The notes under the pieces: generated by a model | Databases searched by the model: none | Seen by the model: the letters and a program-made list of their open reading frames with translations, nothing else | What the model was told of the DNA's origin: nothing | In this document: positions 26,347-35,639 of the stretch, piece after piece | How the letters are laid out: each line of letters opens with the position of its first letter | Numbering within the stretch: position 1 is the stretch's first letter | Source: Marinifilum sp. D737 | GTDB taxonomy: Bacteria > Bacteroidota > Bacteroidia > Bacteroidales > Marinifilaceae | Direction of reading: 5' to 3' | Length of the DNA: 64,000 nucleotides | Assembly: GCF_026672275.1 (NCBI RefSeq) | Contig: NZ_JANQCD010000011.1 | Coordinates: forward strand, 62,001-126,000 | Translations under genes and position numbers: made by a program

Positions 26347-27906
26347 ATGGGAGCAAGTAATTGTAAAGAAACGCCACGGCAACGGATGATTGGGATGATG
26401 TATTTATTTCTGACAGCAATGTTGGCGATAAATGTATCAAACGAAGTACTGGACGCTTTTACAACAATTGATAATGGTTTATCGAAAACCATATCGACTT
26501 TTGAAGAAAAAACTCAAGCTACTTACCTAGATTTTGATATGGCTTTACAGGCCAATAGAAATAAGGTAGAGGAATCATGGGATAAGGCTCAAGTTATAAA
26601 AGCTAAATCTGATAGCTTATTCAACTTTATTCAGGAATTAAAAGAAAAAATCGTTGAGAAAGCAGATGGCCCTGAATATGATATGAAGAATATCAAAAGT
26701 CGTGATAATATTGATGTACCAGGTGAAGTCATGTTAGTTGGAGGTAAAGGAAAACTACTGAAGAATGAAATTGTATCATACAGAACACACATCTTAAATC
26801 TTGTTGAAGATTCAACACTGTATCATGCGATACAAGAAACATTAGATACTTCAAAACCTGAGAAAAGTAAAAAAGGAGATCCAAATTATTCATGGGAATC
26901 CAAACTATTTAATCATACTCCATTGGTAGGTGCAGTTACGCTTCTATCAAAAATGCAATCGGATATCAGAAATACAGAATCAGACATTGTAAACTATCTA
27001 TATAATCAAATTGAAGCGGAATCATTTAAATTTAATGATTTAAAAGCTGAAGTTATTGCAAAGTCAAGTTATGTATTGAAAGGTGATACATACGAAGCGG
27101 AAATTTTCTTAGCGGCAGTAGACACTACGCAAAACCCTACAATATTTATTAATGGTGCTGGAAAACTTAGTGACAAGAACTTTAATAAAGAAAAAAGAGG
27201 TGTCTATAGGGTAAAAGCAAATGAAATTGGTGCAAAAACTTGGGGAGGAGAATTAGTATTTAGAACACCTTCTGGGCGAGAGATAAGAAAGCAGTTTAAA
27301 GCAGAATATACAGTAGCCGAGCCAAACGTAGTGGTTTCTCCTACCAAAATGAATGTATTCTATGTTGGAGTTGATAATCCTGTTAGTGTTTCGGCACCTG
27401 GTTTTACATCAGACAGAATTAGAGCATCAATTTCAAATAAAAATGGCCGCTTAATCAAAAAAAGTGATGACACGTATATTGCAAAGCCACAAGTTGTGGG
27501 AAGAGATGCAAAAGTTTTAGTCGAAGCGAATTTTGATGGAGAATGGAGACCTTTAAGAACTGTTGATTTTAGAGTAAAACCAATTCCAGATCCTGTTGCC
27601 AAAATTGCTGACAAGAGTGGTGGTAAAATCAAGAAGAATTTATTATTGGCTCAACAAGGAGTTGATGCTGTAATGGACAATTTTGATTTTGATTTGACAT
27701 TTAAAATCACTGGTTTTACAGTATCAACCATCCAAAAAGGATTTACAGTTGATGAAGTCTCAAGAACAGATACATTCACTCCTGAACAGATTAAAATGTT
27801 CAGAAATTTGAGAAGAAATAACAAAGTTTATATCGAAGATATTAGGGCGGTAGGTCCCGATGGTGTTACCAGAAATCTACCTGCTATTGTATTTAGAATA
27901 GAGTAA
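26347..27906 (+). CDS. gldM: GldM/PorM, type IX secretion motor and periplasmic shaft
   Basis: 519 residues. A short cytoplasmic N-terminus with KETPRQRMIGMMYLFLTAML leads into one membrane helix (about 14-36), followed by a helical D1 domain (to ~220) and three beta-rich domains. Recognisable segments are ALDVSNEVLDAF-like (NVSNEVLDAFTTI), the GKLLKNEIVSYRTHI region and VVSPTKMNVFYVGVDNPVSVSAPG. GldM spans the periplasm and contacts the GldK/GldN ring. It lies 24 bp after gldL. Confidence 0.96.
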   Translation: MGASNCKETPRQRMIGMMYLFLTAMLAINVSNEVLDAFTTIDNGLSKTISTFEEKTQATYLDFDMALQANRNKVEESWDKAQVIKAKSDSLFNFIQELKEKIVEKADGPEYDMKNIKSRDNIDVPGEVMLVGGKGKLLKNEIVSYRTHILNLVEDSTLYHAIQETLDTSKPEKSKKGDPNYSWESKLFNHTPLVGAVTLLSKMQSDIRNTESDIVNYLYNQIEAESFKFNDLKAEVIAKSSYVLKGDTYEAEIFLAAVDTTQNPTIFINGAGKLSDKNFNKEKRGVYRVKANEIGAKTWGGELVFRTPSGREIRKQFKAEYTVAEPNVVVSPTKMNVFYVGVDNPVSVSAPGFTSDRIRASISNKNGRLIKKSDDTYIAKPQVVGRDAKVLVEANFDGEWRPLRTVDFRVKPIPDPVAKIADKSGGKIKKNLLLAQQGVDAVMDNFDFDLTFKITGFTVSTIQKGFTVDEVSRTDTFTPEQIKMFRNLRRNNKVYIEDIRAVGPDGVTRNLPAIVFRIE

Positions 27907-27921
27907 TAAAATTTACATACG

Positions 27922-28767
27922 ATGAAAAAAAGCTTATTACTATTAATTGGTCTGGCACTATTTTGTTCTGCGAATGTAATGTCGCAAACAAAAGCAACCA
28001 GTGTGTACAGTAAAAATCACATTAAGAATCGTAAACCAATTCCTTTCTCAAACATTCGTGAATCGGATGTAATGTGGTCGAAATTGGTTTGGAGAATTGT
28101 TGATTTAAGGGAGAAAATGAACCTTCCGATGTATTATCCAACTACTCCACAGGACGATCGTTACAGCTTAATTGATTTATTAATGTACGGCATCGAAAAT
28201 GAAGGTTTAACTGCCTATTCAACTAACGATGATGAATTTAAAGAGCCAATGACATTGGATGAAATTCGGGCAAAATTCGATGCACAAGCTGACACCATTA
28301 TGCAGCGCAACAGACTAACAGGTGAGTTGGAGCCAGTAATCCTTCCTGGAGAAATGCACACTGACGACGTGAAGCGTTATATGGTAAAAGAGCAATGGTT
28401 CTTTGATAAGCAAACTTCAACCATGCAAGTTCGAATTATTGGTATTTGCCCAATTCGTGAGTATGTAAAAGATGGAGATACAGCAATGGATGGCGTTCAA
28501 AAGAAACAGCTATTTTGGATTTACTTTCCAGAAGCAAGACCATTGCTAGCAACACACGAGGTATTTAATCCTTTTAACGATGCAGCTCGTTATTCTTTTG
28601 ATGATTTATTCATGAAAAGAAGGTTTTCAAGCTACATCACTCAAATCTCTAACGTACACAACAACCGAGGAATTAGCGAATATACAGTTGGTATTAATTC
28701 GATGCTAGAAGCTGAAAGAATTAAGAACAATATTTTCGAATATGAGCATGACCTTTGGGAATGGTAG
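27922..28767 (+). CDS. gldN: GldN/PorN, type IX secretion ring protein
   Basis: 281 residues with a signal peptide (about 1-21, ending VMSQ). Family segments: RESDVMWSKLVWRIVDLREKMN, the PLYYPTTP-like MYYPTTPQDDRYSLIDLL, VKRYMVKEQWFFDKQTSTMQVRIIGICPI and the RYSFDDLFMKRRFSSYI C-terminal motif. It binds GldK in the periplasmic ring. It is last of five genes, 15 bp after gldM, and is closed by a strong terminator. Confidence 0.96.
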   Translation: MKKSLLLLIGLALFCSANVMSQTKATSVYSKNHIKNRKPIPFSNIRESDVMWSKLVWRIVDLREKMNLPMYYPTTPQDDRYSLIDLLMYGIENEGLTAYSTNDDEFKEPMTLDEIRAKFDAQADTIMQRNRLTGELEPVILPGEMHTDDVKRYMVKEQWFFDKQTSTMQVRIIGICPIREYVKDGDTAMDGVQKKQLFWIYFPEARPLLATHEVFNPFNDAARYSFDDLFMKRRFSSYITQISNVHNNRGISEYTVGINSMLEAERIKNNIFEYEHDLWEW

Positions 28768-28791
28768 AATTTAATAAGCATTCAAAATAAT

Positions 28792-28820
28792 AAAGGACCT
28801 CAAATTGAGGTCCTTTTCTT
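28792..28820 (+). terminator. Terminator of the T9SS operon
   Basis: A 10-bp stem AAAGGACCTC/GAGGTCCTTT (28792-28801 with 28807-28816), 5-nt loop and T-rich tail. It lies between convergent gldN and the GDP-mannose pyrophosphorylase gene. Confidence 0.9.
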
Positions 28821-28837
28821 TTGCTGATATATTGAGT

Positions 28838-29926
28838 TTAAATGTACTCTTCTCCTTTTGTTATTTTTACATCGTTCACGAACTTTCGAATCTCCTGCTC
28901 ATCACGCTTGCGGCAAATTAGCAGAGTCTTGTCGGTATCCACCACAATGTAATCCTTTAAACCTTGAACTACCACCAACTTTTCATTTGGTGCATTTACC
29001 AAACAATCTTTCGATTCGTACAACATTACATTTTCTCCCTGAATGGCATTTTGATTATCGTCTTTAGTAGAGTGTTCATACATTGATCCCCAGGTTCCCA
29101 AATCAGACCAGCCAAATTCGGTACAGTATACATATACATTGTCTGATTTTTCAAGAATACCATAATCAATAGAGATATTCTGACACTCAGGGTAAATCTT
29201 ATCAATTGCATCTTGTTCTTTTGCTGTATCAATATCCTCAAGAATTGAATCAAACAATGCATTTACATCAGGCAAGAATTTATTGAATGCATTCTGAATG
29301 GCTTGTAATGACCACAAGAATATTCCCGAATTCCAGAAAAATTCTCCCGACTCATAAAATATCTTTGCCAAATCTAAATGAGGCTTCTCGGTAAATGTCT
29401 TTACAGGATATATCTCTGAAGATTTCTCTACCGATTTTTTCCCAACCTGAATGTAACCATATCCAGTCTCAGGTCTGCTTGGCTGCATTCCTAATGTTAG
29501 TAGTTTATCTTCATTATTTACAAAATCGATTCCTTCTTTTAAAACCTCCAAGAATTTTACTTCGTTCAGAATTAAATGATCCGCTGGAGTAACCACTACT
29601 GAAGCATTGGGATTTCTTTTTAAAATCTTATAATTTGCGTAAGCAATACAAGGCGCTGTATTTCTTCTTAAAGGTTCCAACAAAACCTGATCTTCTTTCA
29701 TTTCAGGAATCTGCTCCAATACCAAATCCTTATAAATGGCATTGGTAACCACAAAAAAGTTTTCAACCGGACAAATCGAAGCAAACCTTTCAAAGGTGTG
29801 TCGAATTAAAGTTTTACCGGTTCCAAGAATATCAAGAAATTGTTTCGGTCGCAAATTTTTACTCAATGGCCAGAATCTAGAGCCGACTCCTCCTGCCATA
29901 ATTACGCAGTAGTTATTTGGATTCAT
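28838..29926 (-). CDS. Mannose-1-phosphate guanylyltransferase
   Basis: 362 residues. It makes GDP-mannose from mannose-1-phosphate and GTP for surface glycans. The nucleotidyltransferase signature is at the N-terminus (CVIMAGGVGSRFWPLSKNLRPKQFL), followed by PLRRNTAPCIAYA, VVTPADHLI, GYGYIQVG, FTEKPHLDLA, WNSGIFLW and DYGILEKSDN...GWSDLGTW. It has the pyrophosphorylase part only, without the C-terminal phosphomannose isomerase domain of bifunctional ManC. It is monocistronic on the minus strand. Confidence 0.94.
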   Translation of the reverse strand: MNPNNYCVIMAGGVGSRFWPLSKNLRPKQFLDILGTGKTLIRHTFERFASICPVENFFVVTNAIYKDLVLEQIPEMKEDQVLLEPLRRNTAPCIAYANYKILKRNPNASVVVTPADHLILNEVKFLEVLKEGIDFVNNEDKLLTLGMQPSRPETGYGYIQVGKKSVEKSSEIYPVKTFTEKPHLDLAKIFYESGEFFWNSGIFLWSLQAIQNAFNKFLPDVNALFDSILEDIDTAKEQDAIDKIYPECQNISIDYGILEKSDNVYVYCTEFGWSDLGTWGSMYEHSTKDDNQNAIQGENVMLYESKDCLVNAPNEKLVVVQGLKDYIVVDTDKTLLICRKRDEQEIRKFVNDVKITKGEEYI

Positions 29927-30081
29927 ATTTGATTATTAATAATATGCATATAAATATTAGATATCCTAAAATACAGAAAACTCAATTCAAATCAAAAATA
30001 GTTTTGGTATTACTGAACACGAGCTACGCAAGCAATTCAATAAGTAAATTATTTGTACTTTTATCGTAAACAAGTTAAGTT

Positions 30082-30822
30082 ATGAATCTGTTTGAACACG
30101 TTGGTAAATTCTCTAGATTCCTTCTTTTGGTACTTTCCAAACCAGAAAAGGGTAAATTATTTTTCTCACAAATTATGAAGGAAATTCATAAGCTTGGAAT
30201 CAATTCAATTGGGATTGTTGTAATTATTTCTCTGTTCATGGGAGCTGTTATTACATTGCAAACGGCATACAATATGCTTAACCCACTTTTGCCCGACTAT
30301 TTGGTAGGCTATACAACCAGGGAGTCCATGCTTCTTGAATTTTCATCAACCATTGTAGGTTTGATTCTTGCAGGTAAAGTTGGTTCAAATATCGCATCTG
30401 AAATTGGATCTATGAGAGTTACAGAACAAATTGATGCTTTGGAAATAATGGGTATTAACTCCGCAAATCACTTAATTCTTCCCAAAATAGTAGCGGCTAT
30501 TTTTATTAATCCATTCTTGTATGTTTTAAGTGTATTTGTAGGAATATTAGGTGGATTAGCAGCAGGATACTTAACCAGTACGGTAGCAGTATCAGAATTC
30601 ATTTATGGCATTCAATATGGTTTTATTCCCTACTATATCACTTATTCATTAATAAAAACAGTTGTTTTTGCCTTTATTATTACAGCGGTTCCATCCTACT
30701 ATGGTTATTACGTAAAAGGCGGAGCTCTCGAAGTGGGGAAAGCCAGCACAAAAGCGGTTGTAAACAGCAGTATCTTAATACTATTGGCTAACGTGATACT
30801 TACACAAATTCTCTTAAAATGA
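30082..30822 (+). CDS. mlaE: MlaE-family ABC transporter permease
   Basis: 246 residues with about five membrane segments, typical MlaE/YrbE length. Conserved pieces: SIGIVVIISLFMGAVITLQTAY, REsMLLEFSSTIVGLILAGKVGSNIASEIGSM, VTEQIDALEIMGINSANHLILPK and YIKT/SLIKTVVFAFIITAVPSYYGYYVKGGA. It is the inner-membrane permease of a phospholipid transport system for outer-membrane lipid homeostasis. It overlaps the ATPase gene by 4 bp (ATGA). No MCE-domain gene is adjacent, so the substrate-binding part must be elsewhere. Confidence 0.93.
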   Translation: MNLFEHVGKFSRFLLLVLSKPEKGKLFFSQIMKEIHKLGINSIGIVVIISLFMGAVITLQTAYNMLNPLLPDYLVGYTTRESMLLEFSSTIVGLILAGKVGSNIASEIGSMRVTEQIDALEIMGINSANHLILPKIVAAIFINPFLYVLSVFVGILGGLAAGYLTSTVAVSEFIYGIQYGFIPYYITYSLIKTVVFAFIITAVPSYYGYYVKGGALEVGKASTKAVVNSSILILLANVILTQILLK

Positions 30823-31571
30823 TCAGACTGGAAAACGTAAATAAATCATTTGGCGATTTAAAAGTCTTAAACGATATCTCCATTACATTCGAATCAGGTA
30901 AAACGAATTTAATCATCGGTCAAAGTGGTTCAGGTAAAACTGTTTTGCTTAAATCGATTATAGGATTACATGATGTGGATAATGGTGCAATTTATTACAA
31001 CGACAGAAATTTTACTGAGCTAAATCACAAAGGCAAAAAAGAAATCCGCAAGGAAATGGGAATGGTTTTTCAGGGCGGAGCATTATTCGATTCTTTAAAT
31101 GTAAAAGAAAATGTAAAATTTCCTTTGGACATGTTCTCAACCATGTCGGAAAAAGAGAAGAACAAAAGGGTAGAATTTTGTTTGGATAGAGTAAATATTC
31201 AAAATGCCAACCATCTTTATCCTGCCGAAATTAGTGGTGGAATGCAAAAACGTGTGGCAATTGCAAGGGCAATCGCTTTAAATCCGAAGTATTTATTTTG
31301 TGATGAGCCAAATTCAGGTTTGGACCCGGTAACTGCAATTGTAATTGACAATTTGATTCAGGAAATCACCAAAGAGTTCAACATGACAACCATAATTAAC
31401 ACTCACGATATGAATTCAGTTATGGAAATTGGGGAGAAAATACTTTTCATTAGCAAAGGATTTAAGGCTTGGGAAGGAAACAAAGATCAAATATTTAATA
31501 CAGAAAATCAGGCTTTAAATGATTTTGTATTTGCTTCCGATTTGTTTAAAAACATTAAAAAATCAACCTGA
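30819..31571 (+). CDS. mlaF: MlaF-type ABC transporter ATP-binding protein
   Basis: 250 residues, a single ABC ATPase domain: Walker A GQSGSGKTVLLK near residue 36, Q-loop MVFQGGALFDSLNV, signature ISGGMQKRVAIARAIAL, Walker B YLFCDEPNSGLDP and switch His in TIINTHDMNSV. GGALFDSL and the GLDP/NTHDM features are typical of MlaF/YrbF. It partners the permease gene it overlaps, giving an MlaEF complex. Confidence 0.94.
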   Translation: MIRLENVNKSFGDLKVLNDISITFESGKTNLIIGQSGSGKTVLLKSIIGLHDVDNGAIYYNDRNFTELNHKGKKEIRKEMGMVFQGGALFDSLNVKENVKFPLDMFSTMSEKEKNKRVEFCLDRVNIQNANHLYPAEISGGMQKRVAIARAIALNPKYLFCDEPNSGLDPVTAIVIDNLIQEITKEFNMTTIINTHDMNSVMEIGEKILFISKGFKAWEGNKDQIFNTENQALNDFVFASDLFKNIKKST

Positions 31572-31606
31572 TAGTTTCTAAATCCATAGATTACGCAAGC
31601 AATTAT

Positions 31607-31614
31607 TATCTTTG
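31607..31614 (+). promoter_or_regulatory. Candidate -7 element before the DUF4296 gene
   Basis: TATCTTTG, an exact TAnnTTTG match, lies 25 bp before the ATG at 31639. No TTTG -33 box is seen at the usual distance, so it is tentative. Confidence 0.3.
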
Positions 31615-31638
31615 CCCAACAAACCAGTTAAGTTTTCG

Positions 31639-32472
31639 ATGAATAAAGTATTGATAATTACCATAGCCACCATTTCGGTTTTTCTATTTTCTTGCTCCAA
31701 AGGAAAAAAGAATCCTCCTAAATTAAACCAGGAAGAATTTACAAAAATGCTAATTGATATTCACATTGCAGATGGTACTATGTCTGCACAGAATATTTAC
31801 CGAGCTGGTAAAAATTATCGACCAAGTTATTACTACAATTCCATTTACGAAAAGTATAACTTACAGCCTGCTGAATTCGATTCATGCGTAGCTTACTATG
31901 CTGAAAACACTGCCAATTTTACTAAAATTTACGATAAGGTAATTGACTCTCTAAACCGATTAGAAACTAAATATCGTATTGATATAAAAAATGCAAAGCT
32001 TGAACAGGATACTGTGAACCTTTGGAAAAGAAAAAAACACTGGATTGTTCCAAAGCAAGGTAAACCAACTTTTAGTTTTAGAATTCCTATCAAAGAAAGA
32101 GGTATTTATACAGTATCTGCTGATATCAGAATATTTCAAAAGGATCAAACGGAAAATCCAACAATGGAAGCCTATTTCTGGAAAAAAGACACCACTAAAG
32201 GTCTGCAAAAAGTACATTTCGATCCTATTAAAATTGAAAAAGATTCCCTTTTTAAAACTTATTCGATTCAATTAGAATATCCTGATACTACATATACTCA
32301 TTTGGTTGGTAATCTGTTTAAGTGGGATAATGATCTTAAAATATTTACTCAGGAATATGAGATTAAGAATATTAAAATTTTTAATCCGGAAATGAAACCT
32401 GATACAACCGAGATTGAAAGGGAAATAAAAAGACATATAGATCGAGAAGAATTTATTCCTGATTTAAGATGA
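31639..32472 (+). CDS. DUF4296 domain lipoprotein
   Basis: 277 residues from the ATG at 31639; this start gives a clean lipoprotein signal (MNKVLIITIATISVFLFSCS, lipobox VFLFSC), whereas the frame open from 31612 adds nine polar residues before it. DUF4296 lies at about 30-115 (LNQEEFTKMLIDIHIADGTM, NSIYEKYNLQPAEFDSCVAYYAEN, YDKVIDSLNRLE). The C-terminal ~150 residues look like a beta-sandwich (FSFRIPIKERGIYTVSADIRI). Function unknown. It overlaps the next gene by 4 bp, so the two are translationally coupled. Confidence 0.85.
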   Translation: MNKVLIITIATISVFLFSCSKGKKNPPKLNQEEFTKMLIDIHIADGTMSAQNIYRAGKNYRPSYYYNSIYEKYNLQPAEFDSCVAYYAENTANFTKIYDKVIDSLNRLETKYRIDIKNAKLEQDTVNLWKRKKHWIVPKQGKPTFSFRIPIKERGIYTVSADIRIFQKDQTENPTMEAYFWKKDTTKGLQKVHFDPIKIEKDSLFKTYSIQLEYPDTTYTHLVGNLFKWDNDLKIFTQEYEIKNIKIFNPEMKPDTTEIEREIKRHIDREEFIPDLR

Positions 32473-33263
32473 GAAAAATAACAGCCAATTATATTTTTCC
32501 AGTTAGCTCGGCACCATTAAAGAATGGCATAATTGTTCTTGATGATACCAACAGAATTGTGGATATTATTGACACCAAGAACAAGTTTAAGGAAATTGAA
32601 AATCTTGAATTTTATGGAGGAACCATAGTACCAGGCTTTGTTGACGCTTTTACTTTGCTTTCATACAACAATTTTACAGCTAAAGATTTTAATGAATGTG
32701 CTACTGGTGATTTTAATGCCAAGCTTAAGTCGAAAGTAAATTCATTACCAACCGATTTACCATCTTTACAAAGAGGCATTAACCATTTGGAAGCTTTTGG
32801 AACAAAAGCAGCAGCTGATCTGTTTCCTCATCAAGATTCACAATCGAAGAAAGAGAAGTCAAAAGTTCATTTTGTTACTCCGCATGAGAATTTAATCTAT
32901 CAACTTGCGGGAAACGAAGCAGCACACACCAATTCCATTACTTTAATAAACCATTTGGTAATGGACTTGTGCGCAATGAAAATCAGTAATAACCATCAAT
33001 TTTGTATTGGTACAGGATCACTTGGTACACACCAAAAGCTTTCCATTTTTGAAGAAATGAAACTAATTCAGCAAAAATTCCCTAAACTATCTGTTTGGGA
33101 AATCATAAAATGGGCAAGTTTAAATCCTGCACAAAATTTAAAAATTGAGAATGATTTTGGATCTTTAGAAATCGGTAAAAAACCAGGATTAAATCTAATT
33201 TCAGGAATTGATTTTACCAACAATCAGCTAACAAGTCAAGCCGAGCTTAAAATTTTGATTTAA
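32469..33263 (+). CDS. Degenerate amidohydrolase-like protein
   Basis: 264 residues. The N-terminus (MRKITANYIFPVSSAPLKNG, IVVLDD-type strands, GGTIVPGFVDAF) and the C-terminus (WASLNPAQNLKIENDFGSLEIGKKPGLNLI) clearly belong to the metal-dependent amidohydrolase superfamily (dihydroorotase/guanine-deaminase side). The active site is gone: the GFxDxHxH metal motif reads GFVDAFTLL, most of the central barrel with its Lys and His ligands is missing (264 versus about 380-450 residues), and the last Asp position reads IGTGSLGTH. It is coupled to the DUF4296 gene, suggesting a conserved non-enzymatic role or decay. Confidence 0.75.
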   Translation: MRKITANYIFPVSSAPLKNGIIVLDDTNRIVDIIDTKNKFKEIENLEFYGGTIVPGFVDAFTLLSYNNFTAKDFNECATGDFNAKLKSKVNSLPTDLPSLQRGINHLEAFGTKAAADLFPHQDSQSKKEKSKVHFVTPHENLIYQLAGNEAAHTNSITLINHLVMDLCAMKISNNHQFCIGTGSLGTHQKLSIFEEMKLIQQKFPKLSVWEIIKWASLNPAQNLKIENDFGSLEIGKKPGLNLISGIDFTNNQLTSQAELKILI

Positions 33264-34549
33264 GAAGAGAATCTGGCAGCTTTATCCAAAAGCTCAACCA
33301 ACTTTTCTTCCAAAGTATCAAAAGAGAAATATTTCTTTCCCAATTGATAATTGTATTCACTGATTTCCCGATTTAATGTTTCATTATGAATCACTTCTTT
33401 CATATCAGTTAATGCTTTATCAGTAATAATATTATCCTCAATCATAACTGTTTTAAATCCCTTGCTTCCTATATCAGGCCAATAAACCGGCTTGTAATTG
33501 TTCACAAAAATTGGGCATTTTCCTAATACCGACTCAATAAATGCATTCCCAAAACCTTCATAAGTACTAAAATAAGTACTTGCTTTGGCATGAGCATAGG
33601 CATCGGAAAGAGCATAGGATTTGCTTCCAGGAGTTTGTCTTCTATTGTTCTTGATAATATGCGAAGCAAACATCACTTGTCCTTCCAACTTCAACTCATG
33701 AATCTGATCAATCAATTCATTGTAGTACACGTTTCCCTCATCATCAGAATGACTTCCGGTAATTACCAGTTTTGCATTTGAATCTTCAAGCATATGAATT
33801 AGCTGGATTGCGGTTTCAATTCCTTTACGACGCACAATCCGGGTAACCTGAGCCAGAATGTAATCATTCTCCTTAAAACCCAGGTTTCGCTTTAAATTGA
33901 TATTGGTCTCATTAATCTCACCAAAAGGCAGGTCAAAATTCATAACATTGGGCACAACAACAGATTCCCTATCGAATCTTGTTTGCAATGTATCTTTACC
34001 GTAAGTATTAATTACTGCATGAAAAACGTTAGGTAATCGCAACGGAAAATTATCAGCTACAATTTGATTAATTTCCGGATATGGAGAAAGGTACCTATCT
34101 CCTCTTTCCCAATAGAAATCATGGTCGTGAGTAATGGTAGGTAATCCTAGCTCAACTATTGCTTTCTTAATACCCAATCCCATTTCCAGATGTGCAGGCA
34201 AAGCTGAAGCATTCTCAGAAACAAAAACATCAATTTTCTTTTCTCTTGCCCAATCAACAATCTTATTTCCAATTAAATCGGCATAGAAATGGATGTGCTC
34301 CAAAAGCTCTGGCAAGTTATTATCCGGAAAGTGAAATGCTTTCTTTTGTCCCCAAAATCCTTCCGGAGAGAAAAAGGACATTTCAGGTACCAATGTTTCA
34401 AACTGAGGATCTAATTTTCTTTCCTCGAACTGTCCGGATAATGTGAACACTTCGTGTCCCATTTTTCGAAATACTTTAATCCATTTTTCAGTTTCCAAAG
34501 CAACTCCATCAACACCTCCAATTCTTCCGATAAGTATACCGATTCTCAT
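33260..34549 (-). CDS. Glycosyltransferase, GT4/GT1-like family
   Basis: 429 residues of GT-B fold. N-terminal MRIGILIGRIGGVDGVALETEKW; middle DHDFYWERGDRYLS, PNVFHAVINTYGKDTLQ and VVPNVMNFDLPFGE; donor-binding half NDYILAQVTRIVRRKGIETAIQLI, KLVITGSHSDDEGN and STYEGFGNAFIESVLGKCPIFV (the E-x7-E region). The donor and acceptor are unknown; the sequence resembles sugar transferases for surface glycans or glycosides. It stands alone on the minus strand, its stop overlapping the amidohydrolase-like stop by 4 bp (convergent). Confidence 0.85.
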   Translation of the reverse strand: MRIGILIGRIGGVDGVALETEKWIKVFRKMGHEVFTLSGQFEERKLDPQFETLVPEMSFFSPEGFWGQKKAFHFPDNNLPELLEHIHFYADLIGNKIVDWAREKKIDVFVSENASALPAHLEMGLGIKKAIVELGLPTITHDHDFYWERGDRYLSPYPEINQIVADNFPLRLPNVFHAVINTYGKDTLQTRFDRESVVVPNVMNFDLPFGEINETNINLKRNLGFKENDYILAQVTRIVRRKGIETAIQLIHMLEDSNAKLVITGSHSDDEGNVYYNELIDQIHELKLEGQVMFASHIIKNNRRQTPGSKSYALSDAYAHAKASTYFSTYEGFGNAFIESVLGKCPIFVNNYKPVYWPDIGSKGFKTVMIEDNIITDKALTDMKEVIHNETLNREISEYNYQLGKKYFSFDTLEEKLVELLDKAARFSS

Positions 34550-34720
34550 ATCAAATTCTTTTTTGCAACTTTTTATTTACGACAGTATTTCCCAATTGTT
34601 TCTACAATTTAAGTGTTTTTTACGGAAGTGCGATATATTATTTTTTTGCTTGCTTATTGGCAGTAAAAGTATAACTTTAAGTTTATTGCCATTACAAATT
34701 TTAGAGTAAACACATAAACT

Positions 34721-35617
34721 ATGTTAAAAATTACGATCAGAGTAATCTGTTTTTTACTGATTTTCACAAATACATTGCTGTGCTTTTCGTGCAACAACAG
34801 TACCAGTTCAAAAGAAAGTAAACTGGAAAATAATCTCGCACAACCACAGAAATTTGGTCAGGTAAAAAAACTCTTCTACAATGTTCCAAGTCCTATACAG
34901 GTAACCGAATTAATGAAGAAAATGGATCTTCCTTATCAACCAGATTTAATGAACTCTGTGAACAATGCTGATAACTATTTATCACAAGCCGATATTGCAA
35001 TCAATATTGGAATTTATGGTGCTGATTTAAGCTATATCCGTATTTACAATCAATTTCAGGATGCTGCCCGATATCTTGCAGTAATCAAGAAATTCACACG
35101 TGAATTAGGCATTCCTGAAGAGCAGGAAAAAATTACAGCCAAACGGGTAGAGGAAAATATTGCGAATCAGGATTCCTTATTAAATATTATATCCGAAACT
35201 TTTACCAAGTCTGATAGTTATTTGAAAGAGAATCAGCGTGGAGGAACTGCAGCGCTAATAGTATTTGGCGGTTGGATAGAAACCCTATACCTGGCCACAA
35301 ACATTATTGATTTAGATAAACCTCAAAAAGAATTGGTAAGTTTAATTGCTCAACAAAAACATTCAGTTAAAAATTTAATTGGTTTGCTGAATCAATATCG
35401 AAATGATGAAAAAGTTAATGAGATATTACCTGATTTAAAAAAGCTAGATGCCAAGTTCAGAGAAATTGAACAGGTTAAAAAAACACCATCAAGCTTAAAA
35501 TCGAAAAATGGAAAAACTATAATTCAAAATAAAGTTACATTAACCGCTTCGAACGAAACGATTAAAGGCATTCACGAAATTAACAATCGAATAAGAGCCA
35601 AGCTTACCGAATTATAA
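34721..35617 (+). CDS. Unrecognised lipoprotein, helical
   Basis: 298 residues, not recognised. The N-terminus is a lipoprotein signal ending LLCFSCNNS (Cys at about residue 25). The rest looks mainly helical with amphipathic stretches (ELMKKMDLPYQPDLMNSVNN, YNQFQDAARYLAVIKKFTREL, LLNQYRNDEKVNEILPDLKK), without transmembrane segments. It is followed 22 bp later by a small exported protein on the same strand, probably co-transcribed. A periplasm-facing structural or partner role is possible, but nothing shows which. Confidence 0.8.
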   Translation: MLKITIRVICFLLIFTNTLLCFSCNNSTSSKESKLENNLAQPQKFGQVKKLFYNVPSPIQVTELMKKMDLPYQPDLMNSVNNADNYLSQADIAINIGIYGADLSYIRIYNQFQDAARYLAVIKKFTRELGIPEEQEKITAKRVEENIANQDSLLNIISETFTKSDSYLKENQRGGTAALIVFGGWIETLYLATNIIDLDKPQKELVSLIAQQKHSVKNLIGLLNQYRNDEKVNEILPDLKKLDAKFREIEQVKKTPSSLKSKNGKTIIQNKVTLTASNETIKGIHEINNRIRAKLTEL

Positions 35618-35639
35618 TTTCTGTTTAAACTCACTACTT

